Source: Burkholderiaceae bacterium
GTDB lineage: Bacteria; Pseudomonadota; Gammaproteobacteria; Burkholderiales; Burkholderiaceae_C
Direction: 5' to 3'
Length of the DNA: 43,624 nucleotides
NCBI GenBank assembly: GCA_019234815.1
Contig: JAFALA010000006.1
Coordinates: 1 to 43,624, forward strand
The position numbers were made by a program, and so were the translations under genes. The notes below the pieces were generated by a model. That model was not told the origin of the DNA. It was given only the letters and a program-made list of their open reading frames with translations, and searched no databases. This document shows positions 33,046 to 40,670 of the stretch, piece after piece; the first letter of the stretch is position 1, and each line of letters opens with the position of its first letter.

Positions 33046-33465
33046 GGATTGGAGGAAGACCGCGGCACTTGTCTGCGCTATCCTAGAGGGCGATTGACAA
33101 TGGTGTTGCTAGAGTCGTCGCCCCTCAATACTTTCCATCCGCCGTGCCAGACAAAGCTCTTGTCGGATGACGGTAAAAACGACGGTAATGGCCCATGTTG
33201 ATCACTGCCAATCCCTTTAACCACGCGGGCTTGCGAGCCCCGTTGATGATGGAGTGGGAATGAATTGACGTCCTTCGGGGACTATCGACAGCTATCGGTG
33301 GCTATCGCCGGCCACCTTGCCAATCTCATGGCCGGGCAAGGCCTGTGCGATAACTTGTACTAAAGGGCGAGCGTCGAGCGCCTATTCACTACGACCGATC
33401 CGGCCGAAGGTACGAGAGTCGTCGGTGCCAAGATGCCGTTGTCTGCGTGTGCTTTGGGCTTGTTG
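33046..33465. other. Gene-free right end of the transfer region
   Basis: No gene is seen. An imperfect inverted repeat GAGGGCGA (33086-33093) / TCGCCCCTC (33118-33126) and three in-phase 10-bp repeats (33281-33310) lie here. In related elements attR should be near, but no TTTTTCAT copy was found. I looked for integrase remnants in both strands and saw none. Confidence 0.5.
33281..33310 (+). repeat. Three in-phase CTATCG repeats
   Basis: CTATCG occurs at exact 10-base steps: ACTATCGACA, GCTATCGGTG and GCTATCGCCG. One-helical-turn spacing would place the motif on one DNA face, as for arm-type integrase sites or a regulator array. Confidence 0.55.
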
Positions 33466-33885
33466 CTATGCAGCCTGACTATCGCGAGCGGCACGAGAAA
33501 CGGCGAAGCTGTCTTCCAGCATCAAGTACGACGCGATCTTGCCGTTCGCGAAGGTGAGCACGAGGGCAAACGGCGTCTCGACCGACTTGCCTGTCTGGAT
33601 AAGCCGGGACTTCAGTTCTCCCAAGATCACCGCGCGCTGGTCGCTAGCGAGGACATCTTGGATTTCAAAACTTTCCCGCTCGAGCATGGCCCGCGTGTCG
33701 CGAACAAAGTCGACCACGGCGCTGCGTCCGATCTTCCGTCCAAGCCAGGGAAGCGCCCCTGCATCGCCGGGAATGTTCCACAGAAGATCCTCTGCAAACA
33801 GGGCAGCAACCTGATCGGGACTGGCGCCCGAACCGAGTTTGGCGAGGAAGGCGTTAGCCAGATCCAGGTTCACTTTTGCACTCAT
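33466..33885 (-). CDS. SnoaL-like NTF2-fold protein
   Basis: A 139-aa protein with the SnoaL-like pattern: an N-terminal helix pair (LDLANAFLAKLGSGASPDQVAALFAEDLLWNIPGD), WLGRKIGRSAVVDFVRDTRAML, and later strands (FALVLTFANGKIASYLMLEDSFAVSRAA). Catalytic function unknown; such proteins act as isomerases, hydrolases or ligand binders. Divergent from a LysR gene, which probably controls it. It is more distant from the two NTF2 proteins in cargo 1. Confidence 0.88.
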   Translation of the reverse strand: MSAKVNLDLANAFLAKLGSGASPDQVAALFAEDLLWNIPGDAGALPWLGRKIGRSAVVDFVRDTRAMLERESFEIQDVLASDQRAVILGELKSRLIQTGKSVETPFALVLTFANGKIASYLMLEDSFAVSRAARDSQAA

Positions 33886-33930
33886 GGGTGGACTCCGTTT
33901 TCGTAAGTGAGGTACATGCGAAGAAGTCTA

Positions 33931-33962
33931 TTTACCTTTACTTTGTGGATAAACCAGGTAAA
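33931..33962. promoter_or_regulatory. Candidate LysR operator between SnoaL and LysR genes
   Basis: TTTACCT (33931-33937) and AGGTAAA (33956-33962) form a perfect inverted repeat with an 18-base spacer in the 106-base divergent gap; the sequence is A+T-rich compared to the surroundings. Position about 30-60 bases upstream of the LysR start fits self-control and control of the SnoaL gene. Confidence 0.55.
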
Positions 33963-33991
33963 AGTGATTTCTTTTTCCACGCAGATGAATA

Positions 33992-34897
33992 ATGGACCAC
34001 TTCCAAGCCATCCGTGTCTTCGCCAGGATCGTTGAGACCGGCGCATTCGGCCGTGCAGCGGAGTCGCTGCAGATGCCCAACGCGACGGTGAGCAAGTCGA
34101 TCCAGATGCTGGAGCAGCACCTCGGTGTACGGCTGCTGGAACGCAACACACGGCGAGTCGGCGTCACCGCGGACGGCGCTGCCTATTACGAGCGCACGCG
34201 ACACCTGATGAGCGAATTGGAGGACATCGAAGCCACCCTTGGTAGGTCGCAACGTAGCCCTCGTGGTTCGCTGCGAGTGGATACGGGGGGCTCGACCGCC
34301 AGTGCCGTGATCATTCCAGCGCTACCGGACTTCCGGTCCCGCTATCCCGACATCCAGGTACAACTGAGCGTCACCGATCGAACGCTGGATCTGGTCGGTG
34401 AAAACATTGACTGCGCAATTCGCAGCGTTGCCGATGACCCAGCGCTGGTAACCAAGCGGCTAGGCTCGCTACGATGGACCACATGTGCGAGTCCAGAATT
34501 CTTGAGGCGTCATGGAGTGCCTAAGCACCCAACGGACATCAGCAAGAAGGAGTTTCCCGTCGCAGGGTATTTCTCTGCGCGGACTGGTTTGGTCCAGCCT
34601 CTCCGGTTCCTGGATCAAGGAGAACTTATCGAGGTGCCGGCTACGAACAGCGTTCTGGTCAACGAAAGCAACGCACATTTAGCAGCAGGCTTGGTGGGCC
34701 TCGGCCTTATTCACACTATGGATTTCAACGTGCGACCGTGGATTGAACGAGGTGAGTTGAGGCCCGTTCTCGAATCTTATCGTCCGACACCTTTAGAGGT
34801 TTATATCGTCTATCCACCCAGCCGTCGGCTCAGCACGAAGGTAAGGGTCTTCGTGGAATGGGTATCGAGCATCTACGCCGCGATGGATGGCGAATAG
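33992..34897 (+). CDS. LysR family regulator (right cargo)
   Basis: A 301-aa LysR protein. HTH: MDHFQAIRVFARIVETGAFGRAAESLQMPNATVSKSIQMLEQHLGVRLLERNTRRVGVT. The effector domain begins with GSLRVDTGG. It is of the PgrR/DmlR-like subgroup, often divergent from the gene it controls, here the SnoaL-like gene. Its 3' end is 18 bases from the truncated GlxA gene on the other strand, which suggests that a recombination joint lies in or near that gap. Confidence 0.92.
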   Translation: MDHFQAIRVFARIVETGAFGRAAESLQMPNATVSKSIQMLEQHLGVRLLERNTRRVGVTADGAAYYERTRHLMSELEDIEATLGRSQRSPRGSLRVDTGGSTASAVIIPALPDFRSRYPDIQVQLSVTDRTLDLVGENIDCAIRSVADDPALVTKRLGSLRWTTCASPEFLRRHGVPKHPTDISKKEFPVAGYFSARTGLVQPLRFLDQGELIEVPATNSVLVNESNAHLAAGLVGLGLIHTMDFNVRPWIERGELRPVLESYRPTPLEVYIVYPPSRRLSTKVRVFVEWVSSIYAAMDGE

Positions 34898-34914
34898 GAG
34901 GCCACGATGCTCAG

Positions 34915-35322
34915 TCAATTGAGGTCAATGGAAGTGACCCGGTTGCCTAGATCACAACGATACCGGCGCCGTACGCATGCTGTCCGTGCCGCAATCCAGG
35001 CTTTCAGCACCGGGTGCCGGCCGTAATCCTCGCCCTTGTAGCCGCCGGACACCACGAGCGTATCGATGTGCCAGCCATCGAGCTCGCCCACGGCGCGCGT
35101 ATCGATGGCAAGCCCCGCACTGGTCATCACCATCCCGCCTTGCGCCGACGCCACGACGGCCTCATACAGCTGCGGGCCGCCTTCCGTCGCGCTCACGCGA
35201 TTGGCGGACGCGAATGCTTGCAGCGGCCCACTCAAATCGAGCAGATTCATGCCATCGTAGGCCAGCAGCGCGATAGGTAGTGGAGGTGGTAGTCGAGGTG
35301 GTAATGGAGGTCCAGACGTCAT
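34915..35322 (-). pseudogene. Truncated GlxA-like gene (DJ-1/PfpI domain, N-terminal part)
   Basis: The 135-aa frame starts PLPIALLAYDGMNLLDLSGPLQAFASANRV, the start of GlxA-type regulators (DJ-1/PfpI domain plus AraC HTH, ~320 aa). It follows the family through LDGWHIDTLVVSGGYKGEDYGRHPVLKAWIAA, then breaks into unrelated residues and stops before the nucleophile-elbow Cys. The HTH part is lost. It follows the DJ-1 gene on the same strand with a 13-base gap. The breakpoint is near 34985. Confidence 0.75.
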
Positions 35323-35335
35323 TTCCACTTCCGCT

Positions 35336-36463
35336 TTACAAGCCCTTCCAGGGGTATTCGAAGGCGAGCGCAACCATCCGCGCCGTACCCGCTCCATAGC
35401 GCGATTCGATCTCGGCCAGGGCCGCGTCGATCGCCTGGCCACCCTTCACGCCATCCTCGGCCGGCAGGGTCAGATCAGGCACCGCACCACGACCCGCCGC
35501 GTTGTCTGGCAGCAGCGTCAACCCGCCGCGCGTTTTGATCGGGCCGTCGACAGCCGCCACGGTGACGGCCTCGCTGCGCATCGTGCGTGACCAGCTCTCC
35601 GCCCGAAGCGCCAGGTCGATCTCATCCACGCCGGCCGCAACCGGAATGCCAATGGTCTGCGTGCTATGCAGGTTCATATTGACCCAGTGGGTCATCTTGA
35701 TGCCAAAGCCAAGCTTGAACGCGTCGCTATCGTGTTGCGTGCTCCAGTTGTCCACGCCCAGTGTCACCGCAAAGGCCTTGGCCCGCTCCGTGCCGCCGAT
35801 CGCCTCCACGAGCGCCAACGCTGTCGGCAGGGCCGCCGAAATCCCGGCACTCGACACGAACCGGCCGTCCACCACGTAGCGCGCGTTCGTCACCCACTGC
35901 GTATCCGGGTGCGCCGCCACGCGGTTCGCATATGAGGCCCAATGTCCCGTTGCGCGCCGCCCTTTCAGCAGGCCGGCATCGGCTACCACCTGAACGCCAT
36001 CGCAGATGCTGACGATCGTCGCACCCTTGGCCACCTGCGCCGTCAGCCATGCACCCTCGGGCCCGTAGCCGCGCTTGCCGATGGCAGGGACGACGACGTA
36101 ATCCGCCCCTTGCGGGAAGCGCTGGTCAAAGCTCGCCATCGTTTCATCCGGCACGATGCGCAGTGCAGGCCGCAATTGGAGGGGCCCCGCCGTTGTACCG
36201 ATGGATACCACGTCCGCCACGCCCGACTGCGCCAGCACGCCGTAGGGCACCACAAAATCCGTCAGCACGGTATTGCTGTTCTCGCCCAACACCGCCACCA
36301 CCGGGCGCTGGCGGCCGAAGCGCGGAAGATAGGGGGCGATCTTGTCCGCCGCCACGACCGCGGCGGCCGCATCCGGCACGATGGCCGTATCGGCCTGAAC
36401 ATTCGAGAAGGCCAAAGCTGCGCTGGCCAGGGCAGCCCACACAACGCGTACAAATCGGGACAT
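35336..36463 (-). CDS. Secreted DJ-1/PfpI family protein
   Basis: A 375-aa protein. Signal peptide MSRFVRVVWAALASAALAFSNVQADT (cut after VQA). The DJ-1/PfpI domain has VLGENSNTVLTDFVVPYGVLAQSGVADVVSIG, VVVPAIGKRG, and the nucleophile elbow TIVSICDGVQVVADAGLLKGRRAT with its Cys, followed by YVVDGRFVSSAGISAALPTALALVEAIGG. About 150 further residues form a second, unrecognised domain. Periplasmic DJ-1 proteins of this size occur beside AraC/GlxA regulators in Burkholderiales; the function is unknown. Both neighbouring regulators are broken here. Confidence 0.88.
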   Translation of the reverse strand: MSRFVRVVWAALASAALAFSNVQADTAIVPDAAAAVVAADKIAPYLPRFGRQRPVVAVLGENSNTVLTDFVVPYGVLAQSGVADVVSIGTTAGPLQLRPALRIVPDETMASFDQRFPQGADYVVVPAIGKRGYGPEGAWLTAQVAKGATIVSICDGVQVVADAGLLKGRRATGHWASYANRVAAHPDTQWVTNARYVVDGRFVSSAGISAALPTALALVEAIGGTERAKAFAVTLGVDNWSTQHDSDAFKLGFGIKMTHWVNMNLHSTQTIGIPVAAGVDEIDLALRAESWSRTMRSEAVTVAAVDGPIKTRGGLTLLPDNAAGRGAVPDLTLPAEDGVKGGQAIDAALAEIESRYGAGTARMVALAFEYPWKGL

Positions 36464-36507
36464 GCTTCACACCTCGGTCATCAGAATCAACATGCGACGC
36501 ATTGTGG

Positions 36508-36692
36508 TCATGGGGGATGTTGGCGTAAATGACATTTTGCAGGCAATTCCTGCTCCCACACGTAGTCCCGGGTCTGCAGGCCGCTGTCCCAGTCCAGGGC
36601 GCGGGCGCGCGAACATAGGACTGGGACAGCAGCGCCTGCAAGCGCGGGAGGTCGTTCGCTACCACCTCGATCCGATCCTGGATCTTGATCAT
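36508..36692 (-). pseudogene. Remnant of a small gene upstream of the DJ-1 gene
   Basis: A frame beginning MIKIQDRIEVVANDLPRLQALLSQ looks like the start of a small conserved protein, then shifts frame near 36605, where LDWDSGLQTRDYVWEQELPAK continues in the other frame and stops. I do not recognise the family. The stretch lies between the DJ-1 start and the AraC pseudogene, so it fits the general decay of this segment. Confidence 0.35.
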
Positions 36693-36851
36693 GTCGCCTT
36701 CTCCGGAAACTTGAAAGCAATCATTCTTGATCGAGGTCCATGCAGGCCGGCAGGACCGGCCCGAACGCAAAACGCTACCGCGCCGGTCAATAGTGGTCAG
36801 GCACGGCAACTGCCGCCGAAACAGGCGACGAGATACTGAGCGCCTGCTCTC

Positions 36852-37738
36852 TTGTCTAGCCTGTTCCCGGCCGTGACCCGCAACTCCGCTCCGTCGCTGA
36901 TCGAAATCCTCGCCCAGGCCGCCCAGGGCGGCGACGTCCATCGCAAGGCCCGGTACCGGGAAGCCGTCGAGGCGCTGGAAGCGCGTATCGCCAATGACGA
37001 CGGCCACCCCCATGACCCGGGGTGCGGTGGTGATGATGTTCCGCGCCATGCTGACCTGCCCCACCTTGCGGCGGGCCGTCGAGTGCGCTGCCGAGTTCTG
37101 TGAGCTGATCCACCCCCCGGGGCGGCCGCCTGTCCTTGTCCGTGGCCGGCATCACCGCCATTTTTGAAATGGATTCCCTGCGTCTGCGACCGTCGGCCGA
37201 GTCCTGCCTGGTGGACCTGGCTTATCCGTCCCGCGATGAATTCACACCCTTGATCAGCCTCCTCGGGGCGCCTGTGTCGGTGGGAGCCCGGGCGCACCGT
37301 TTTGAGTTCGATGCCGCCCTACTGGATCGCCCTGTGGTCCGCAAGCCAGCCGAGTTGGACGGCTTCGTGGACGGCTTGCCCTGCCGGCTTTGGGGTGAGG
37401 CCGACGAGGCGCCGCTCCTTCACCGCCAGATCCGCGCCAGCCTGGATGCTGCCCTGATCGTGGGCGACCTCATGTCTGACCTCGCCACCCTGGCCCATCG
37501 TCTGCACCTGAGCGAAGCCACGCTGCGCCGTCGGCTGAGGGTCGAGGGGGTGAACTTCCGCCAGTTGCGCGAAGACTGCGTGCGGGGGATGGCCCGCCAC
37601 CATCTGGAACAAACTGACTGGGACATCGAGACCATTGCCCTGCGCCTGGGTTTCTACGATGGCGGGGCTTTCCGCCGCGCCTTCCGTCGCTGGTACGGCT
37701 GCGCGCCAAGGGACGCTTGGCGCGGCAGCCTGGGCTAG
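36852..37738 (+). pseudogene. AraC family regulator, frameshifted
   Basis: The last ~200 codons are open and encode an AraC-type protein: the ligand domain end RFEFDAALLDRPVVRKPAELDGF and a complete C-terminal HTH (LHLSEATLRRRLRVEGVNFRQLREDCVR to FYDGGAFRRAFRRWYG). The upstream part (SLIEILAQAAQGGDVHRKARYREAVEALEARIANDD, then MTRGAVVMMFRAMLTCPTLRRAVECAAEFCELIH, then GGRLSLSVAGITAIFEMDSLR) is in three frames, with shifts at C-runs near 37007 and 37110. About 25 residues also seem missing after SCLVDLA. It probably once controlled the divergent DJ-1 genes. Confidence 0.8.
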
Positions 37739-37979
37739 CGTTCTTGGCCCTCCATGGCCTTGCATGGGCGCAGCCAAATATTCGTGGAGCCGGACCAACT
37801 CCCCGCCCGTGTTGATGGCTCGGCGGGTGTCAATGGGCTTGGACCAGGCGTCGTGCTTCGTGAGCCACAGTTTTCCGGCTTCATGCGGATGCGCTATCGC
37901 AGGCCGGTGCGTCCCGCCCTGCAGGCGGGTCAGGGATAATGGGAGGATCGCTTTTGTCCCTGGCAAAGGAATCCCCGCC

Positions 37980-38213
37980 GTGCGAGCTGTCTTCGGAATC
38001 TTGAGCCTTGTGATTGTTTTGCTGATCGTGTTGTGGCTGGTCAAGCACCGGACGCAAACGGTGCTGCAGCCTGCGACATCGAAAGTTGTGAATGCCAGCC
38101 TCGGCGCCAGCGCAGCGGCGGCAGATCCTGCGCAGTTGCCTGAAGCGGTCAAGCAGCAGGTCGAGAGCAGCTTGAAGGCCGGGGAGCAGCGGGCGTCCGC
38201 TGCCATGCCCTGA
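37980..38213 (+). CDS. Small membrane protein upstream of tadA
   Basis: A 77-aa product from a GTG start (37980) with AAAGGAA before it. One N-terminal membrane helix (VFGILSLVIVLLIVLWLV), then a polar Ala/Gln-rich tail without Cys. Its stop codon shares a base with the tadA start, so it belongs to the tadA operon. The preceding 37739-37979 stretch has no identified gene; a minus-strand frame there (with LWLTKHDAWSKPIDTRRAIN) looks protein-like but I cannot place it. Confidence 0.75.
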   Translation: MRAVFGILSLVIVLLIVLWLVKHRTQTVLQPATSKVVNASLGASAAAADPAQLPEAVKQQVESSLKAGEQRASAAMP

Positions 38214-38815
38214 TGGCCGCGATGGAAACCGCCTCCGTGATCAACCCCGCCGACGAATTCGCCATGCGCCTGGCGCTGGACCAGGCGCAAAACGCCTTGC
38301 TGGTCGGCGAGGTGCCCGTGGGCGCGGTGCTGATGCGCCAGGGCCAGGTGATCGCCACCGGCTACAACCGGCCCATCACCACGCACGACCCCACGGCGCA
38401 CGCCGAGATCGTGGCGCTGCGGCATGCCGCGCACCTGCTCGGCAACTACCGGCTGCCCGAATGCGAGCTCTACGTGACGCTGGAGCCCTGCGCCATGTGC
38501 GCCATGGCCTTGATGCACGCGCGGCTCAAGCGCGTGGTGTTTGCCGCCACCGACCCGAAGACCGGCGTGGCCGGCTCGGTGCTGAACCTGTTCGACAATC
38601 GGCAGCTGAACCACCACACGCATGTCGAAGGCGGGGTGCTGGCCGAGGCCTCGTCGCAGCTGCTGCGGGAGTTCTTTGCCGAGCGCCGCGAAGCCGCCCG
38701 CAAGCGGCGTGACGCGGCGCGCGGAGTCGGCCTGGCCTCCGGCATTCCCGACGATTCCGATGCTTCCCCCATTCCTACCGGCGACGCCCAACCCCTGGAC
38801 AACCTGACCCCATGA
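38213..38815 (+). CDS. tadA: tRNA-specific adenosine deaminase TadA
   Basis: A 200-aa zinc enzyme that converts A34 to inosine in tRNA-Arg(ACG). The zinc site is complete: HAE (residues 63-65) and PCAMC (92-96). Also present are NRPITTHDPTAHAEIVALRHA and GVAGSVLNLFDNRQLNHH, a clear TadA signature. The C-terminal ~40 residues beyond the helix at REFF are an extra low-complexity tail, so the protein is longer than the usual ~160. Overlaps ldcA by four bases. Confidence 0.95.
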   Translation: MAAMETASVINPADEFAMRLALDQAQNALLVGEVPVGAVLMRQGQVIATGYNRPITTHDPTAHAEIVALRHAAHLLGNYRLPECELYVTLEPCAMCAMALMHARLKRVVFAATDPKTGVAGSVLNLFDNRQLNHHTHVEGGVLAEASSQLLREFFAERREAARKRRDAARGVGLASGIPDDSDASPIPTGDAQPLDNLTP

Positions 38816-39735
38816 GCTCCCTGACCCTCTACACCCCCGCTGGCGTGGTCCAGCAAGCACAACATGTCAAGCGCGCAGCCAAGCGCCTGGCGGCGATGGG
38901 CTTCGACGTCAACGTCGATGCCGATGCGCTGGCCAGGCAGCAGCGTTTCGGCGGCGACGACGCGACGCGCCTGCAAGCCATCCATCGCATCGCCGAGGCG
39001 GCGCCCTCGGTGGCCCTGGCCACGCGCGGCGGCTACGGCCTGAGCCGCCTGCTCGACCGACTCGATTGGACATTGATCGCCAAGAGCATCGGCCAGGGCA
39101 CGCGCTGGGTCGGGCAGAGCGACCTGACGGCCTTGCAGCTGGGCCTGCTGGCCCATGTCAAGGACCGGACCTTGACGCAGACCTGGGCCGGTCCGATGGC
39201 CTGCTATGACTTCGGCCGCAGCAAGGAAGAGGGCGGCGTCGACGACGTCACGCAAGACTGCTTTGCCGAGGCCATGAGCGGCCTGCTGGAGGCCGTGGGC
39301 TTCCGTGCCGACAAGGGCTTCGACGGTCTGGAGACCAGCGGCCTGCTGTGGGGCGGCAACCTCACCATGGTCAACAGCCTGCTGGGCACGGCGCACTTTC
39401 CCAAGATCAAGGGCGGCATCCTGTTCCTGGAAGACGTGAACGAGCATCCTTACCGCGTCGAGCGCAGCCTGCTGCAACTGCATCAGGCGGGGGTGCTGGA
39501 CCAGCAGAAGGCCGTCGTGCTGGGCGATTTCAGCGGCTGGCGCAATTCGCCGCTGGACAACGGCTACACGCTGAAGTCAGCGGTGCAGGCCGTGCGCGAG
39601 CGCACCAAGACGCCCATCCTGACGGGGCTGCCGTTCGGGCATGTCGAGACCAAGGTCTGCCTGCCCGTGGGCGCCAAGGTCACGCTGTCGGTGCAGGAGC
39701 GCGATGCGATGCTGGTCTGGGGCCACCAGCATTGA
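38812..39735 (+). CDS. ldcA: LD-carboxypeptidase (S66 family)
   Basis: A 307-aa serine peptidase of muropeptide recycling that removes the terminal D-Ala from tetrapeptides in the cytoplasm. Family features: YTPAGVVQQAQHVKRAAKRLAAMGFDVNV at the N-terminus, ATRGGYGLSRLLDRLDW, KSIGQGTRWVGQSDLTALQLGLLA, LWGGNLTMVNSLLGT, LFLEDVNEHPYRVERSLLQL and TGLPFGHVETKVCLPVG. The catalytic His sits in the last segment. It has no signal peptide. Overlapped start with tadA. Confidence 0.93.
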   Translation: MSSLTLYTPAGVVQQAQHVKRAAKRLAAMGFDVNVDADALARQQRFGGDDATRLQAIHRIAEAAPSVALATRGGYGLSRLLDRLDWTLIAKSIGQGTRWVGQSDLTALQLGLLAHVKDRTLTQTWAGPMACYDFGRSKEEGGVDDVTQDCFAEAMSGLLEAVGFRADKGFDGLETSGLLWGGNLTMVNSLLGTAHFPKIKGGILFLEDVNEHPYRVERSLLQLHQAGVLDQQKAVVLGDFSGWRNSPLDNGYTLKSAVQAVRERTKTPILTGLPFGHVETKVCLPVGAKVTLSVQERDAMLVWGHQH

Positions 39736-39753
39736 GCTTTCAGCCTCGCCTGA

Positions 39754-39778
39754 CCTGAGGCCCTCGGCAAGCCTCAGG
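39754..39778. terminator. Inverted repeat between convergent ldcA and membrane protein genes
   Basis: CCTGAGGC (39754-39761) and GCCTCAGG (39771-39778) form a perfect 8-bp stem with a 9-nt loop, placed between the stop codons of two convergent genes. There are no clear T-runs, so it may be a weak bidirectional terminator. Confidence 0.5.
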
Positions 39779-40670
39779 CCAGCGTGCCGGCGTGCTGTTC
39801 GGCCGTGAGTTCGCGCATGGCAAACAGCCTGGCGTAGGCGGCCCAATGGGTGACCAGCGACAGGAGCTGGGTCAGCAGCAGGCCGGCCAGGAAACCTGGC
39901 ACCGTGAAGGCGGACAGGTGCGTACGCAGCAGGCCCAGCACGGCCAGCAGCACCAGGGCCTTGAGCGTGATCGTCAAATAGAGACCCAGGCTGCGCCCTG
40001 GGCGCGCGAGCACCAGCTTGACGCCTTGCACCAGGGCGCCCAGCGCTGAATGCCGTCTCACGGCGAATGCCAGCCAGCCGCGCCCGGCCTCCATGCAGGC
40101 GTGCCACAACAGCAGCAGCAGGGCCGTTACGCCCAGCACCAGCCAGCGCCGGAGGGTCACATCCGATTCCAGGATGGCATGCGCGCCGAAGTCGGCGACT
40201 GCGTGCAATGCCATGCCCGCAAGAGCGGCAATGGCGGCCACGGGAATCAGCGACCAGAGCAGCAGGCGCAGCATGGCGCCGTAATGCCTCAGGCCGCCCC
40301 GCAGCAGCTCGCCAAAGCCCAGGCCGCGGGCGTCGCGCGATGCGGCGATGCCCATCGCGTTGTTGAAGGGAATCAGCAGCAGGGTGAGCACCAAGGCCAG
40401 CACGGCGCCGCTGCCCAGTGCCGGGCCGTTGAAATTGAAGGACCGGGCCAGTTCGCTCCACATCAGCGGGTCAAAGCGCTGGGCCCAGTCGGACGCATGC
40501 ACGGCATGGTCGAGCTCGACGGCCAAGATGCGCCAGACGGGCAGGGCCACCAGCAGCGTTGGAATCCATACGAGCAGCAAGCCCAGCAGCAACAGTCGCC
40601 ATTGCAGGGCTTGAAGGAGCGCGTGCCGCAAGCTGGCCAGGAACGAGGAATGGGAGGAGGTCGTGCTCAT
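39774..40670 (-). CDS. Multi-spanning membrane protein, unrecognised family
   Basis: A 298-aa protein with about six hydrophobic segments (for example WRLLLLGLLLVWIPTLLVALPVW, AVLALVLTLLLIPF, LLLWSLIPVAAIAALAGMALH, LVLGVTALLLLLWHACMEA). It has no transporter motif I recognise. It overlaps the M1 peptidase gene by four bases (ATGA), so the two are translated together. The pairing with a lipoprotein peptidase suggests an envelope job. It resembles the integral membrane components found next to M1 peptidases of ABC-2-like type, but I cannot show this. Confidence 0.8.
   Translation of the reverse strand: MSTTSSHSSFLASLRHALLQALQWRLLLLGLLLVWIPTLLVALPVWRILAVELDHAVHASDWAQRFDPLMWSELARSFNFNGPALGSGAVLALVLTLLLIPFNNAMGIAASRDARGLGFGELLRGGLRHYGAMLRLLLWSLIPVAAIAALAGMALHAVADFGAHAILESDVTLRRWLVLGVTALLLLLWHACMEAGRGWLAFAVRRHSALGALVQGVKLVLARPGRSLGLYLTITLKALVLLAVLGLLRTHLSAFTVPGFLAGLLLTQLLSLVTHWAAYARLFAMRELTAEQHAGTLA

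Noticed and set aside
36144-37064. A 306-codon minus-strand frame across the DJ-1 start and AraC remnant
   Set aside because: It is made of out-of-frame DJ-1 sequence and antisense AraC sequence. Only its middle (MIKIQDRIEVV) looks like a remnant gene and is listed separately.
33046-37979. A second copy of the tRNA-Pro 3' end as attR
   Set aside because: I read this stretch for GTTCGAATCCCGCCGTTCC-like sequence and found none, so use of the tRNA 3' end as attachment site is not supported.
37319-38860. A 513-codon minus-strand frame opposite the AraC remnant and tadA
   Set aside because: It is antisense to a clear TadA. Only a short part (about 37740-37930) looked protein-like, and I could not identify it.
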